A stretch of 64,000 nt of DNA, taken from NCBI GenBank assembly GCA_910584265.1, contig CAJTZE010000001.1, positions 1 through 64,000 of the forward strand, read 5' to 3'. The DNA is from an uncultured Dorea sp. Lineage in GTDB: Bacteria > Bacillota > Clostridia > Lachnospirales > Lachnospiraceae. A model generated the notes under the pieces. The model ran no database searches, was not told the DNA's origin, and saw only the letters and a program-made list of their open reading frames with translations. Made by a program: the position numbers and the translations under genes. Below, piece by piece: positions 33,895 through 47,340 of the stretch (position 1 is its first letter; each line of letters opens with the position of its first letter).

Positions 33895-35082
33895 ATGATA
33901 GCAGAAAAAATGAAGGGTATGGTAGCAAACAGCTCTGCCATCCGGGCCATGTTTGAGGAAGGCAACCGTCTGGCAGGCATCTACGGTGCGGAGAATGTAT
34001 ACGATTTCAGTCTGGGAAATCCGAATGTGGCTGCTCCGAAGGCGGTTAAGCAGGCAATTCTGGAGCTTTTAGAGGAGGAAGACCCGGTGGTTTTACATGG
34101 ATATACCAACAGCAACAGCGGGTATGCAGATGTAAGGGAGGCGGTAGCAGAGTCTCTGAATGAAAGATTCGGCACTGCATTCGAGGGAAAGAATATTGTA
34201 ATGACAGTAGGGGCGGCGGGAGGACTGAATGTAATCTTAAAGACGCTCTTAAATCCCGGTGATGAGGTGATTGTATTTGCGCCGTATTTTGGCGAGTACC
34301 GCTCTTACACCAATAATTATGACGGTGTTCTGGTGGAGATTTCTCCGAATACTGCGGATTTCCAGCCGAAGCTGGATGAATTTGAGATGAAGATTACGGC
34401 AAAGACCAAGGCGGTTATTGTAAATACGCCGAACAATCCGACCGGTGTGGTTTATTCCGAGGAGACGATAAAGAAGCTGGCGGCGGTTATGGAGAAGAAA
34501 CAGAAGGAATACGGAACCGAGATCTACCTGATCTCCGATGAGCCGTACCGTGAGCTGGTGTATGACGGCGCGGAGGTTCCCTATCTGACCAAGTATTATG
34601 ACAATACCATTGTGGGATATTCTTACAGCAAATCCTTGTCGCTTCCGGGAGAGCGGATCGGATATCTGGTGATTCCGGACGAGGTGGCGGACAGCGAAAC
34701 TGTGCTGTCGGCGGCAAATGTGGCAAACCGGATTCTGGGATTTGTAAATGCGCCGACCCTGCAGCAGAAGATAGTTAAGAAATGTTTGAAGGAAAAGACG
34801 GATATTTCCTATTATAACAGGAACCGGGAAGCGTTGTATCAGGGTCTTGCAGACTGCGGTTTCGAGTGCATTAAGCCGGAGGGGGCATTCTATCTGTTTG
34901 TGAAGTCTCCGACAGCGGATGAGAAGGAGTTTTGTGCGGCAGGCAAGAAGTATAATATTCTGATGGTTCCGGGAAGTTCCTTTGGGTGTCCGGGCTACGT
35001 GAGGCTGGCTTACTGTGTGGCCTATGAGACGATCATAAATTCACTTCCGAAATTTGCCGAGCTTGCAAAGGAGTATTTTTAA
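33895..35082 (+). CDS. Class I/II PLP-dependent aminotransferase (aspartate-aminotransferase-like)
   Basis: 395 residues. The PLP Lys is Lys246 in SYSKSLSLPGERIGY; the NNPTG motif is at 180-184 and SDEPYREL follows. It resembles bacterial aspartate or aromatic aminotransferases but the amino donor cannot be set by motif. AGGAGG lies upstream. It precedes hisC by one base, so both aminotransferases are on one message. Confidence 0.9.
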   Translation: MIAEKMKGMVANSSAIRAMFEEGNRLAGIYGAENVYDFSLGNPNVAAPKAVKQAILELLEEEDPVVLHGYTNSNSGYADVREAVAESLNERFGTAFEGKNIVMTVGAAGGLNVILKTLLNPGDEVIVFAPYFGEYRSYTNNYDGVLVEISPNTADFQPKLDEFEMKITAKTKAVIVNTPNNPTGVVYSEETIKKLAAVMEKKQKEYGTEIYLISDEPYRELVYDGAEVPYLTKYYDNTIVGYSYSKSLSLPGERIGYLVIPDEVADSETVLSAANVANRILGFVNAPTLQQKIVKKCLKEKTDISYYNRNREALYQGLADCGFECIKPEGAFYLFVKSPTADEKEFCAAGKKYNILMVPGSSFGCPGYVRLAYCVAYETIINSLPKFAELAKEYF

Positions 35083-35083
35083 G

Positions 35084-36139
35084 ATGAAAGCATTTGAGAA
35101 GAATATCCGCAGAGTGGAGCCTTATGTGCCGGGGGAACAGCCCCAGCATAAGGTGATCAAGCTGAATACCAATGAGAATCCTTATCCTCCGGCGCCGGGA
35201 GTAAAGAAGGTATTGGAGCAGATGGATGCGGATCGTCTGCGTCTTTATCCGGATCCGGAGGCGTCCGTGCTTGTGGAGGCTCTGGCGGAGCATTATGGAG
35301 TGGGAAAGGGTCAGGTGTTTGTGGGAGTGGGCTCGGACGATGTGCTGTCCATGTGCTTCCTTACCTTTTTTAATTCCGAGAAGCCCGTGCTGTTCCCGGA
35401 TATTACATACTCTTTTTATAAGGTATGGGCGGAGCTTTACCGGATTCCCTATGAATGTCAGAAGCTGGATGAGAGCTTTCGTATTGTCAGGGAAGATTAC
35501 TATAAAGAAAACGGCGGCGTGATATTTCCGAATCCCAATGCGCCTACAGGAATTTACGAAGGCCTTGAGTTTGTAGAGGATATCATCGCCCATAATCAGG
35601 ACGTCATTGTGATCGTGGATGAGGCATATATTGATTTTGCAGGAAAATCTGCGCTGGAGCTGCTTGAAAGATACGAGAATCTGATCGTGGTGCAGACCTT
35701 TTCCAAGGCTCGTTCCATGGCAGGTATGCGGATCGGATATGCCATTGCCTCTCCAGAGCTGATCAAGCACCTGAATGATGTGAAGTATTCCTTCAATTCC
35801 TATACGATGAATCAGACCTCCCTTGCCTGCGGCGTGGAGGCTGTGAAGGATCAGGCGTATTTTGAGCGGACTGTGAAACAGATCGTGGATACAAGAGCGT
35901 GGGCGGTGAAGCAGTTTGAAGAGCTTGGATTTACCTGTCTGGATTCGGGGGCGAACTTTGTTTTCGTGACGCATCCGGCCCATGACGCCGGGGAGCTGTT
36001 CGAGGAGCTAAAGAAGGACGGCATCTATGTGCGGTACTGGGGAAGCGGACGCATCCGGCAGTATTTGCGTATAACTATCGGGACGAGAGAAGAGATGGAA
36101 GCGTTATTTGCATTTTTTAGAAACAAATTTATTGACTAA
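35084..36139 (+). CDS. hisC: Histidinol-phosphate aminotransferase
   Basis: 351 residues from the ATG at 35084 (AAAGGAG ten bases upstream, inside the previous gene). It forms histidinol phosphate in histidine synthesis. LNTNENPYPPAP is the HisC N-terminal signature, followed by LYPDP, FPNPNAPTG, VDEAYIDFAG and the PLP Lys208 in TFSKARSMAGMRIGYA. No other his gene is in the window, so either histidine genes are dispersed or the enzyme has broad use (HisC can also serve aromatic amino acids). Confidence 0.93.
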   Translation: MKAFEKNIRRVEPYVPGEQPQHKVIKLNTNENPYPPAPGVKKVLEQMDADRLRLYPDPEASVLVEALAEHYGVGKGQVFVGVGSDDVLSMCFLTFFNSEKPVLFPDITYSFYKVWAELYRIPYECQKLDESFRIVREDYYKENGGVIFPNPNAPTGIYEGLEFVEDIIAHNQDVIVIVDEAYIDFAGKSALELLERYENLIVVQTFSKARSMAGMRIGYAIASPELIKHLNDVKYSFNSYTMNQTSLACGVEAVKDQAYFERTVKQIVDTRAWAVKQFEELGFTCLDSGANFVFVTHPAHDAGELFEELKKDGIYVRYWGSGRIRQYLRITIGTREEMEALFAFFRNKFID

Positions 36140-36153
36140 GAAAGGGAAACAGT

Positions 36154-36666
36154 ATGACAGAGACACTTGTACAGGGCGTGATTGATGCGCTGAGCGGAAG
36201 CTTTGGAAAAGAAGCGATCGTCTTCATTATATCTATGATTCCGATTCTGGAGCTCAGGGGAGCGCTTCTTGTAGCGGGGCCGATCCTGGGCGTTCCGGTT
36301 GCGAAGGCAATCCCTCTATGTATAATCGGAAATATTATCCCGGTGCCTTTTATCCTGCTTTTGATCACTCCGATTTTTCAATGGCTGAAGGGTACGAAGA
36401 CCTTTAAGCCTATGGTGACAAAGCTTGAGAGCAAGGCTATGAGTAAGAGCGATAAGATTGAGAAATATGAGTTCTGGGGGCTGGTTTTGTTCGTGGGGAT
36501 CCCCCTTCCCGGAACCGGAGCCTGGACGGGATCTTTGATCGCGGCGCTTCTGGGGATCAAATTTAAGAAGGCTTTTCCGGCAGTGATAATCGGAATCTGT
36601 ATGGCAACGGTAATTATGTGGTTTATTTCTTACGTACTTTTGGGCGGAGTACAGGTATTGGGATAA
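36154..36666 (+). CDS. Small multidrug export protein (COG2426)
   Basis: 170 residues with about five spans. ISMIPILELRGALLVAGPILGVP (about 27-49) and GIPLPGTGAWTGSLIAALLGI (about 114-134) are the signature blocks of the Sm_multidrug_ex family. Despite the name, the substrate is not established. It follows hisC by 14 bases and is five bases before the MATE gene, so it belongs to that message. Confidence 0.9.
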   Translation: MTETLVQGVIDALSGSFGKEAIVFIISMIPILELRGALLVAGPILGVPVAKAIPLCIIGNIIPVPFILLLITPIFQWLKGTKTFKPMVTKLESKAMSKSDKIEKYEFWGLVLFVGIPLPGTGAWTGSLIAALLGIKFKKAFPAVIIGICMATVIMWFISYVLLGGVQVLG

Positions 36667-36670
36667 GGCG

Positions 36671-38029
36671 ATGAAAACGAATCAGGAAACAGTAGACCTG
36701 ACAAAAGGGTCAGCAGCAAGGGGGATCATAGGTTTTACGATTCCCTTAATTCTTGGACAGCTTTTGCAGCAGCTGTACAATATGGCGGATGCATGGGTGA
36801 TTGGTAACTTTGCTGATAATACAGCTTTTGCCGCGGTCAGCACATCGGGGAGTCTGGTCTTTTTGATTGTAGGGCTCTTTAATGGAATTGCGATCGGAGG
36901 AGGGGTTGTGATCTCCCGGTATTTTGGAGCCGGAGATGAGAGGAATGTAGAGCGGGCGGTACACACGAATATTTTGTTTGGAATCGCCGCATCTGTTGTG
37001 GTTACAATTGTGGGAGTGTTTGGCGCGCCTCAGATACTGATGCTAATGCAGGTGCCGGAAAATGTTCTGCCAGAGTCTATTACATATTTTCAAATATATT
37101 TTGCAGGCAGTGTAACTATTGTGATGTACAATATGTTCATGTCTATCATGCGGGCATTGGGAGACAGCCTGCATCCCTTGTATTATCTGGCGGTATCTTC
37201 TATTGCAAATGTTCTGCTGGACATCCTGTTTGTGGCAGGATTTCATTGGGGCGTGGCTGGTGCGGCCATTGCGACGGTACTGTCGCAGGGGATGAGCGCC
37301 GTGCTCTGTATCCTGCGGATGAGGAAGAATGAAGGTTGTGCGCGGATTAGCTTAAGGAAGCTGAAATATTACGGATATATGATGAAGGATGTGATTTACC
37401 AGGGACTTCCTGCCGGAATCCAGAATTCGGTGATCAGTATCGGAAATGTGGTAGTACAGACGAATGTGAATTCTTTTGGGGAATACGCTATGTCGGGCAT
37501 GGGCTCCCATTCTAAGGTCGAGGGATTCGTGTTTATTCCGATTATGGCCATGTCCCTTACCATGTCTACCTTTATCAGCCAGAATCTGGGAGCAAAGGAG
37601 TATGACCGGGCAAAGAAGGGGGCGGCGTTTGGGATAATTTCCTGTGTCGTAATTGCGGAGGTGATCGGACTGACCGCATTCAACTTTTCTCCGTATTTTG
37701 TGCGGATCTTCGCGAAGGCAGATGAAGCAGTGAAGTATGGAGTGATCATGCAGAAGACAGTAACCTTGTTCTATTTCCTGCTGGCATTCTCCCACAGCGC
37801 TACAGGGGTTTTAAGGGGCTGTGGAAAATCGGTGGTCCCTATGGTTACGATGCTGGGCTTCTGGTGCGGGATCAGAGTGCTGTATGTGACTACGGCAATC
37901 CGGTTTTTCCCGGTATTTCAGACGATCTGCTGGGCGTATCCCATTACATGGACTTTGAGCAGCATCGTATTTATCTGGTTTCTTTTGAGAACTGACTGGG
38001 TTCATGCATACGAGCAGAAGAAAGAATGA
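36671..38029 (+). CDS. MATE-family efflux transporter (first of three)
   Basis: 452 residues, twelve spans in two homologous halves. The start KGSAARGIIGFTIPLILGQLLQQLYNMADAWVIGNF is typical, as is the mirrored motif PAGIQNSVISIGNVVVQ in the second half. MATE pumps use a sodium or proton gradient to expel cationic compounds. It is close to the small multidrug exporter gene, sharing its transcript, and is in the same orientation. Confidence 0.92.
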   Translation: MKTNQETVDLTKGSAARGIIGFTIPLILGQLLQQLYNMADAWVIGNFADNTAFAAVSTSGSLVFLIVGLFNGIAIGGGVVISRYFGAGDERNVERAVHTNILFGIAASVVVTIVGVFGAPQILMLMQVPENVLPESITYFQIYFAGSVTIVMYNMFMSIMRALGDSLHPLYYLAVSSIANVLLDILFVAGFHWGVAGAAIATVLSQGMSAVLCILRMRKNEGCARISLRKLKYYGYMMKDVIYQGLPAGIQNSVISIGNVVVQTNVNSFGEYAMSGMGSHSKVEGFVFIPIMAMSLTMSTFISQNLGAKEYDRAKKGAAFGIISCVVIAEVIGLTAFNFSPYFVRIFAKADEAVKYGVIMQKTVTLFYFLLAFSHSATGVLRGCGKSVVPMVTMLGFWCGIRVLYVTTAIRFFPVFQTICWAYPITWTLSSIVFIWFLLRTDWVHAYEQKKE

Positions 38030-38048
38030 CGTGCCGGATAATTGGGGA

Positions 38049-38077
38049 TTGACCATGGCAGTTATTTCCGCTATAAT
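38049..38077 (+). promoter_or_regulatory. gltBD promoter
   Basis: TTGACC (38049-38054), 17 bases, TATAAT (38072-38077). Transcription would begin near 38084, leaving a leader of about 240 bases before gltB. Confidence 0.82.
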
Positions 38078-38106
38078 AGACACGAAATAAATATAGAAAC
38101 AACACA

Positions 38107-38158
38107 AAGGCGTGCTGTAGACTCTGTGACGGGCAGAGTCTTAGTACGCCTATTTTTA
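38107..38158 (+). terminator. Promoter-proximal terminator (attenuator) of gltBD
   Basis: A two-part stem: GGCGTGCT (38109-38116) with AGTACGCC (38143-38150), then AGACTCTG (38119-38126) with CAGAGTCT (38134-38141), followed by TATTTTTAT. It begins about 25 bases after the predicted start of transcription, so most transcripts should stop unless the hairpin is prevented. Confidence 0.75.
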
Positions 38159-38239
38159 TAATATGGGATATTTCGTTCCCTATATTATAAAAACTCTCCG
38201 GAAGGATGCGCAGCTACGTGCGCGGAACAAAAGCTGCGC
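38157..38239 (+). ncRNA. Structured gltB leader, two further hairpins
   Basis: After the attenuator, TATAATATGGGA (38157-38168) pairs with TTCCCTATATTATA (38176-38189) with one bulge, and GCGCAGCT (38208-38215) pairs perfectly with AGCTGCGC (38232-38239). An outer CTCT/AGAG pairing may enclose the last hairpin. I do not recognise a known riboswitch class. Confidence 0.5.
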
Positions 38240-38324
38240 CGCTAGAGATATAATAACGCGAGAGTATGAAAAGCGAATGTTTGTTTGGCTATAAGATGAT
38301 CTTTTTAGAAAGGGGAATGCGTGT

Positions 38325-42848
<4,524 letters not shown>

Positions 42849-42861
42849 GAGGGGATGGACC

Positions 42862-44367
42862 ATGGGAAAGGCAACAGGATTTTTGGACTATAAGAGACAG
42901 GATAAAAGGGCGGAGGAGCCCAAGATAAGAATCAGTCATTTCAGGGAGTTTCACGAGCCTCTTACCAGACAGGAGCAGAAGCTGCAGGGTGCAAGATGCA
43001 TGGACTGCGGCGTGCCCTTCTGCCAGGCAGGCATGATGATTGCCGGGATGGCAAGCGGGTGTCCGTTAAACAATCTGGTTCCTGAGTGGAACGATCTGGT
43101 GTATCACGGAAACTGGCAGGAGGCTTACAGCCGCCTGCATAAGACCAATAATTTTCCGGAATTTACATCAAGGGTCTGCCCTGCTCTCTGTGAAAAGGCA
43201 TGTACCTGTAATTTGAACGGGGATGCGGTAGCCGTCCGTTCCAACGAGTATGCTGTAATTGAGCATGCTTACGCGGCAGGCTATGCCGCGGCAGAGCCGC
43301 CAAGGAGCCGTACCGGAAAGAAGGCGGCAGTAATCGGCTCCGGTCCTTCCGGCCTTGCGGCGGCGGATCAGCTAAATAAACGGGGGCATCTGGTAACCGT
43401 GTATGAGCGGGAGGATAAGGCGGGAGGACTTCTGCGCTACGGAATTCCCAATATGAAGCTGGAGAAGCATATCATAGACCGGAAGGTGAAAGTTATGGAA
43501 GAAGAAGGGGTAACCTTCGTCTATAACTGTAATGTGGGGAAGGATAAGAGGGCGGCAGAGCTTCTAAAGGAATATGACCGGATCATTCTTGCCTGCGGCG
43601 CCAAGAACCCGCGGGATATTAAGGTGCCGGGACGGGATGCGAAGGGGATTTATTTTGCTGTGGATTTTCTCGCGTCAACCACAAAAGCCCTCTGGGAGGA
43701 TCCGGAGAAGGGGAAGCAGGCTAAGGCATCGGATTTGAAGCAGGGAAACTGTATCTATGCAAAGGGAAAACGCGTGATGGTCATCGGCGGCGGAGATACG
43801 GGCAACGACTGCTGCGGAACCGCCATGCGGCATGGGGCGAAGTCCGTCCTGCAGGTGGAGATGATGCCAAAGGCGCCGGAGGAGCGGCTTCCTTCTAATC
43901 CATGGCCGGAGTGGCCGAAGGTCTCAAAGACTGATTACGGACAGGAGGAAGTGGCGGCCGTATTCGGCAAAGATCCGAGAGTCTATCAGACTACGGTGAA
44001 GCAGTTTATTAAGGATAAGAACGGAAACGTCTGCAAGGCGGTTCTGGTAAAGCTGGAGAGTAAGAAGGATGAAAAGACCGGGCGTATGATGATGGCAGAG
44101 ATCTCTGGCAGCGAGTATGAGGTGCAGGTGGATCTGGTGCTGATCGCGGCAGGGTTCCTTGGCTGCGAGGAATATGTGACAAAGGCATTTGGCGTAGAGC
44201 GGAACGCAAGGACCAATGTGCAGACCGCGGAAGGGGAATATGCCACGAATGTCAAGCATGTATATACGGCAGGAGATATGCACCGGGGACAGTCTCTGGT
44301 GGTGTGGGCAATCCGTGAAGGAAGAGAGGCCGCGAGGGCGGTGGATTACAGCCTTCTGGGGTATTAA
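42862..44367 (+). CDS. gltD: Glutamate synthase small (beta) subunit
   Basis: 501 residues from the ATG at 42862 (AGGAGGGG seven bases upstream, overlapping the gltB stop). It passes electrons from NADPH to the large subunit. The N-terminal Fe-S Cys motifs are GARCMDCGVPFCQAG and SGCPLNN, then CPALCEKACTC; the FAD loop is GSGPSGLAAADQL; the NADPH loop is VIGGGDTGNDC; and the FAD-closing TAGDMHRGQSLVVWAI is near the end. Confidence 0.97.
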   Translation: MGKATGFLDYKRQDKRAEEPKIRISHFREFHEPLTRQEQKLQGARCMDCGVPFCQAGMMIAGMASGCPLNNLVPEWNDLVYHGNWQEAYSRLHKTNNFPEFTSRVCPALCEKACTCNLNGDAVAVRSNEYAVIEHAYAAGYAAAEPPRSRTGKKAAVIGSGPSGLAAADQLNKRGHLVTVYEREDKAGGLLRYGIPNMKLEKHIIDRKVKVMEEEGVTFVYNCNVGKDKRAAELLKEYDRIILACGAKNPRDIKVPGRDAKGIYFAVDFLASTTKALWEDPEKGKQAKASDLKQGNCIYAKGKRVMVIGGGDTGNDCCGTAMRHGAKSVLQVEMMPKAPEERLPSNPWPEWPKVSKTDYGQEEVAAVFGKDPRVYQTTVKQFIKDKNGNVCKAVLVKLESKKDEKTGRMMMAEISGSEYEVQVDLVLIAAGFLGCEEYVTKAFGVERNARTNVQTAEGEYATNVKHVYTAGDMHRGQSLVVWAIREGREAARAVDYSLLGY

Positions 44368-44405
44368 ATCTGTGGTAATTATTCCTAAAGATTTTGTGAG
44401 AATTC

Positions 44406-44437
44406 GTGTAATTTCTCTACATGTACCAAAATTACAC
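44406..44437. promoter_or_regulatory. Inverted repeat upstream of the amt promoter
   Basis: GTGTAATTT (44406-44414), 14 bases, AAATTACAC (44429-44437): nine perfect pairs, ending eight bases before the -35. No T-run follows. Either an activator site or the 3' hairpin of the gltBD message. Confidence 0.5.
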
Positions 44438-44445
44438 AAAGTATA

Positions 44446-44474
44446 TTGACAGAGGAGACGGCTGGTGCTATCAT
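44446..44474 (+). promoter_or_regulatory. Promoter of the Amt-GlnK gene
   Basis: TTGACA (44446-44451), 17 bases, TATCAT (44469-44474). Transcription would start near 44481. Confidence 0.8.
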
Positions 44475-44488
44475 GCAATCATCAAACG

Positions 44489-44523
44489 AAGGCGTTATAG
44501 ATTGATTTCTATAGCGCCTTTTT
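44489..44523 (+). terminator. Promoter-proximal terminator (attenuator) of the Amt-GlnK gene
   Basis: AAGGCGTTATAGA pairs with TCTATAGCGCCTT (one G-T pair), loop TTGATT (44502-44507), then TTTTT to 44523. The hairpin begins only about 8 bases after the predicted start of transcription and about 37 bases before the coding start, so it must be bypassed for expression. Confidence 0.82.
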
Positions 44524-44559
44524 GCGTTGATAGATAATGAGAATGAGGAGGGCGTTACT

Positions 44560-46305
44560 ATGTCAGAAGAAATTATGAGTGTAATGAATGGGCAGATATT
44601 CGGCGTGTGGTTCCTGATCGGAGCCGCGCTGGTATTCTGGATGCAGGCGGGCTTTGCCATGGTGGAGGCGGGATTCACCAGAGCAAAGAATACCGGAAAC
44701 ATCATTATGAAGAATCTTATGGACTTTTGTATTGGAACCTGTATGTTTATCCTGATCGGCTTCAGCCTGCTATTGGGGGAGGATCTGATGGGGTTCATCG
44801 GAAAGCCGGGGTTTGATATATTTACAGCGTATGCGGATTTTGACTGGTCAAATTTTGTGTTCAATCTGGTATTCTGTGCAACAACAGCAACGATCGTATC
44901 CGGGGCAATGGCAGAGAGGACCAAATTTTTATCCTACTGTATTTATTCCGCAGTAATTTCTGCAGTGATCTATCCAATTGAAGCACATTGGATCTGGGGC
45001 GGCGGCTGGCTTTCCCAGATGGGCTTCCATGATTTTGCCGGTTCCTGTGCGATCCATATGGTTGGAGGTGTTTCGGCGCTGGTAGGAGCGAAAATCCTTG
45101 GGCCGAGGCTTGGTAAATTTACGAAGGATAAACAGGGAAATATTGTGAAGGTCAATGCCTTTCCGGGACACAATCTTGCAATCGGCGCTTTGGGTGTATT
45201 TATCCTGTGGCTTGGCTGGTACGGATTTAACGGTGCGGCGGCAACATCCCTGGAGCAGCTTGGTTCTATCTTTGTGACAACCACTATTGCGCCGGCGATC
45301 GCTACGGTTGTATGTATGGCTTTTACATGGATCAAATATGGCAAACCGGATGTGTCGATGTCGCTGAATGCATCGCTGGCAGGATTAGTAGCGATTACGG
45401 CTCCCTGTGATGTGACGGATGCCTTTGGGGCAATCGTGATCGGAGCAGTGGCGGGAATTTTGGTAGTGTTCGGCGTATGGCTTCTGGATTATAAGCTGCA
45501 TATCGATGATCCGGTCGGGGCAGTGGCAGTCCACTGCTTAAACGGAATCTGGGGAACGATAGCTACAGGTCTGTTTGCCACGACGGCCGCGCCGGGAAAT
45601 GAGGAGCTGAACGGCCTGTTCTATGGCGGCGGTTTCGGACTCCTTGGCATTCAGGCGGCAGGCGTACTTGCAGTTATCGCATGGACACTGGTTACGATTA
45701 CGATTGTATTTGTTGTGATCAAGGGGACTGTGGGACTGCGCGTCACAGAAGAAGAGGAAATTGAAGGCTTAGACAGCACGGAACACGGCCTGACCTCGGC
45801 ATATGCAGGCTTCAGCCTGATGGATGTGGCCGGCTCTATGATCATGGAGGAAAATGAAAATACACAGCTTGGCGTCGGCGAATATGAGGAAGCGTCTCAG
45901 GTACAGAAGGACGCCGCCGTAAAGGTGGTAAAGGCGCCTGCATCGGATACAGGCATGTACAAGGTGGTTATCATTGCCAAGCTGTCACGCTATGACAAGC
46001 TGAGAAAGGCAATGAATGCCGTAGGCGTAACCGGTATGACGGTAACACAGGTTATGGGCTGCGGGATCCAGAAGGGCAGCGGCGAGAAATACCGCGGCGT
46101 TGAGGTGGATGCGACGCTGCTTCCGAAGGTTAAGGTAGAGGTTGTCGTAGGCAATCTTCCGGTGGACGACGTGATAGAGGCGGCAAGAAAAGCGCTTTAT
46201 ACCGGACGTATCGGGGACGGCAAAATATTTGTTTACGGCGTGGATAAAATTGTGAAGATCCGTACCGGCGAAGAGAACCTTTCTGCTCTGCAGGATGTAG
46301 AATAA
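44560..46305 (+). CDS. amt: Ammonium channel fused to a GlnK/PII domain
   Basis: 581 residues from the ATG at 44560 (GAGGAGGG upstream). Residues about 1-405 are an eleven-span Amt channel: GIGAALVFWMQAGFAMVEAG-like start, EAHWIWGGGWL, GSCAIHMVGGVSALVGA with the first pore His, and VHCLNGIWGTIATGLF with the second. A cytoplasmic linker (about 405-465) leads to a complete PII protein, residues 466-581: MYKVVIIAKL, GMTVTQVMGCGIQKG, T-loop KYRGVEVDATLLPKVKVEVV with its Tyr, and GRIGDGKIFVYGVDKIVKIRTGE. PII normally binds Amt as a separate trimer to close the pore under nitrogen excess; here the gate is tethered in cis. It lies after gltBD. Confidence 0.95.
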   Translation: MSEEIMSVMNGQIFGVWFLIGAALVFWMQAGFAMVEAGFTRAKNTGNIIMKNLMDFCIGTCMFILIGFSLLLGEDLMGFIGKPGFDIFTAYADFDWSNFVFNLVFCATTATIVSGAMAERTKFLSYCIYSAVISAVIYPIEAHWIWGGGWLSQMGFHDFAGSCAIHMVGGVSALVGAKILGPRLGKFTKDKQGNIVKVNAFPGHNLAIGALGVFILWLGWYGFNGAAATSLEQLGSIFVTTTIAPAIATVVCMAFTWIKYGKPDVSMSLNASLAGLVAITAPCDVTDAFGAIVIGAVAGILVVFGVWLLDYKLHIDDPVGAVAVHCLNGIWGTIATGLFATTAAPGNEELNGLFYGGGFGLLGIQAAGVLAVIAWTLVTITIVFVVIKGTVGLRVTEEEEIEGLDSTEHGLTSAYAGFSLMDVAGSMIMEENENTQLGVGEYEEASQVQKDAAVKVVKAPASDTGMYKVVIIAKLSRYDKLRKAMNAVGVTGMTVTQVMGCGIQKGSGEKYRGVEVDATLLPKVKVEVVVGNLPVDDVIEAARKALYTGRIGDGKIFVYGVDKIVKIRTGEENLSALQDVE

Positions 46306-46467
46306 AGGTAGCTGCCGCATTGCATATCATGCAGACGGAGGCTGGGGATCAATAGAATGTGACGTGGCTTTTAATAACTTCTTTCAATAGGTTTGCGCTA
46401 GTATAATGAATGAGATTGTGATAAAATAAACACATAGAAACCGTAAACAAAATAGGAGGAGTTAACC

Positions 46468-47328
46468 ATGGCAACAGTTGATATTAATACGAAGATGGTC
46501 ACATTACTTGGAGATCCATTGAAGCAGTCATTTGCAGCACAGATGCAGAACAGCGGCTATGAGGCGGCAGGCCTTAACATGCTTTATTTCTACACAGAAG
46601 TAAATAACGAGCATCTGGAAGACGTAGTCAACGGAATCCGTTATATGAACTTTGCTGGATTTGCAGTAACCAAACCAAACAAAGTGAAAGTGCTTCAGTA
46701 TCTGGATGAATTAGATCCGCTGTGCGAGAAGATGGGAGCCAGCAACACGGTCGTAAGAACGCCGGAAGGAAAGCTGATTGGATACAATACAGACGGTATC
46801 GGCTTTATCCGGTCTATTCAGAAGGATGGCGGCATTAAGGTTGATGAGAATACGTATTTCTGTATTGGAGCAGGCGGCGCGGGGCGCGCAATGTGTTCAG
46901 CACTGGCTTACTACGGAGCGAAGAAGATTTATATCTCAGATTTTGTAGAGGAATCCAGCAAATCACTGGTAGAGGATATCAATAAAAACTTTGCGCCGGT
47001 AGCAGAATATGTTCCGCATGGTGATTTCTCTAAGACGTCAGAGGTCAGCGTGGTAATGAATGCAAGCGGAATCGGCATGGGCTCGCATATCGGTGAGAAT
47101 CCGATGCCAAAGGAGTTCATTTCAGCAGACAAGTTCTACTTTGATGCATGCTACAATCCGGACAAGACGCAGTTCCTTTTGGATGCAGAGGCGGCGGGAG
47201 CTAAGATACTGAACGGATTGGGAATGTCATTGTATCAGGGAGCGGCCCAGATTGAGCACTGGACAGGAAAAGAGGCTCCGATTGAAGCTATGAGACAATG
47301 CCTGCTTGACATTATTGCCGGAAAATAG
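46468..47328 (+). CDS. Shikimate dehydrogenase-family protein with altered substrate pocket
   Basis: 286 residues. The N-terminal substrate domain and Rossmann domain (CIGAGGAGRAMCSALAYYGAKKIYISD) follow AroE order, with Lys72, Asn93 (GASNTVV) and Asp109 (YNTDG) matching the catalytic Lys, Asn and Asp, and YQGAAQIEHWTG at the end. But the usual N-terminal pair of Ser in HSxSP reads QSFAA here, so the second Ser is Ala23, and the Asn of NVTxPxK is Ala66. This suggests a related substrate rather than plain shikimate. A TATAAT lies at 46402-46407 with a poor -35. It is monocistronic; a terminator follows. Confidence 0.85.
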   Translation: MATVDINTKMVTLLGDPLKQSFAAQMQNSGYEAAGLNMLYFYTEVNNEHLEDVVNGIRYMNFAGFAVTKPNKVKVLQYLDELDPLCEKMGASNTVVRTPEGKLIGYNTDGIGFIRSIQKDGGIKVDENTYFCIGAGGAGRAMCSALAYYGAKKIYISDFVEESSKSLVEDINKNFAPVAEYVPHGDFSKTSEVSVVMNASGIGMGSHIGENPMPKEFISADKFYFDACYNPDKTQFLLDAEAAGAKILNGLGMSLYQGAAQIEHWTGKEAPIEAMRQCLLDIIAGK

Positions 47329-47340
47329 AAGGGTATAGTA

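Noticed and set aside
38171..38210. Glutamine-riboswitch-like pieces (CGTTC and CGGAAG) in the gltB leader
   Set aside because: The spacing and flanking bases do not follow the glnA aptamer, and that class is known mainly from cyanobacteria.
44463..44478. Sigma-54-like TGGTGC...TGCA before amt
   Set aside because: The GG to GC distance is 11 bases rather than 12, and a good TTGACA-17-TATCAT pair overlaps it.
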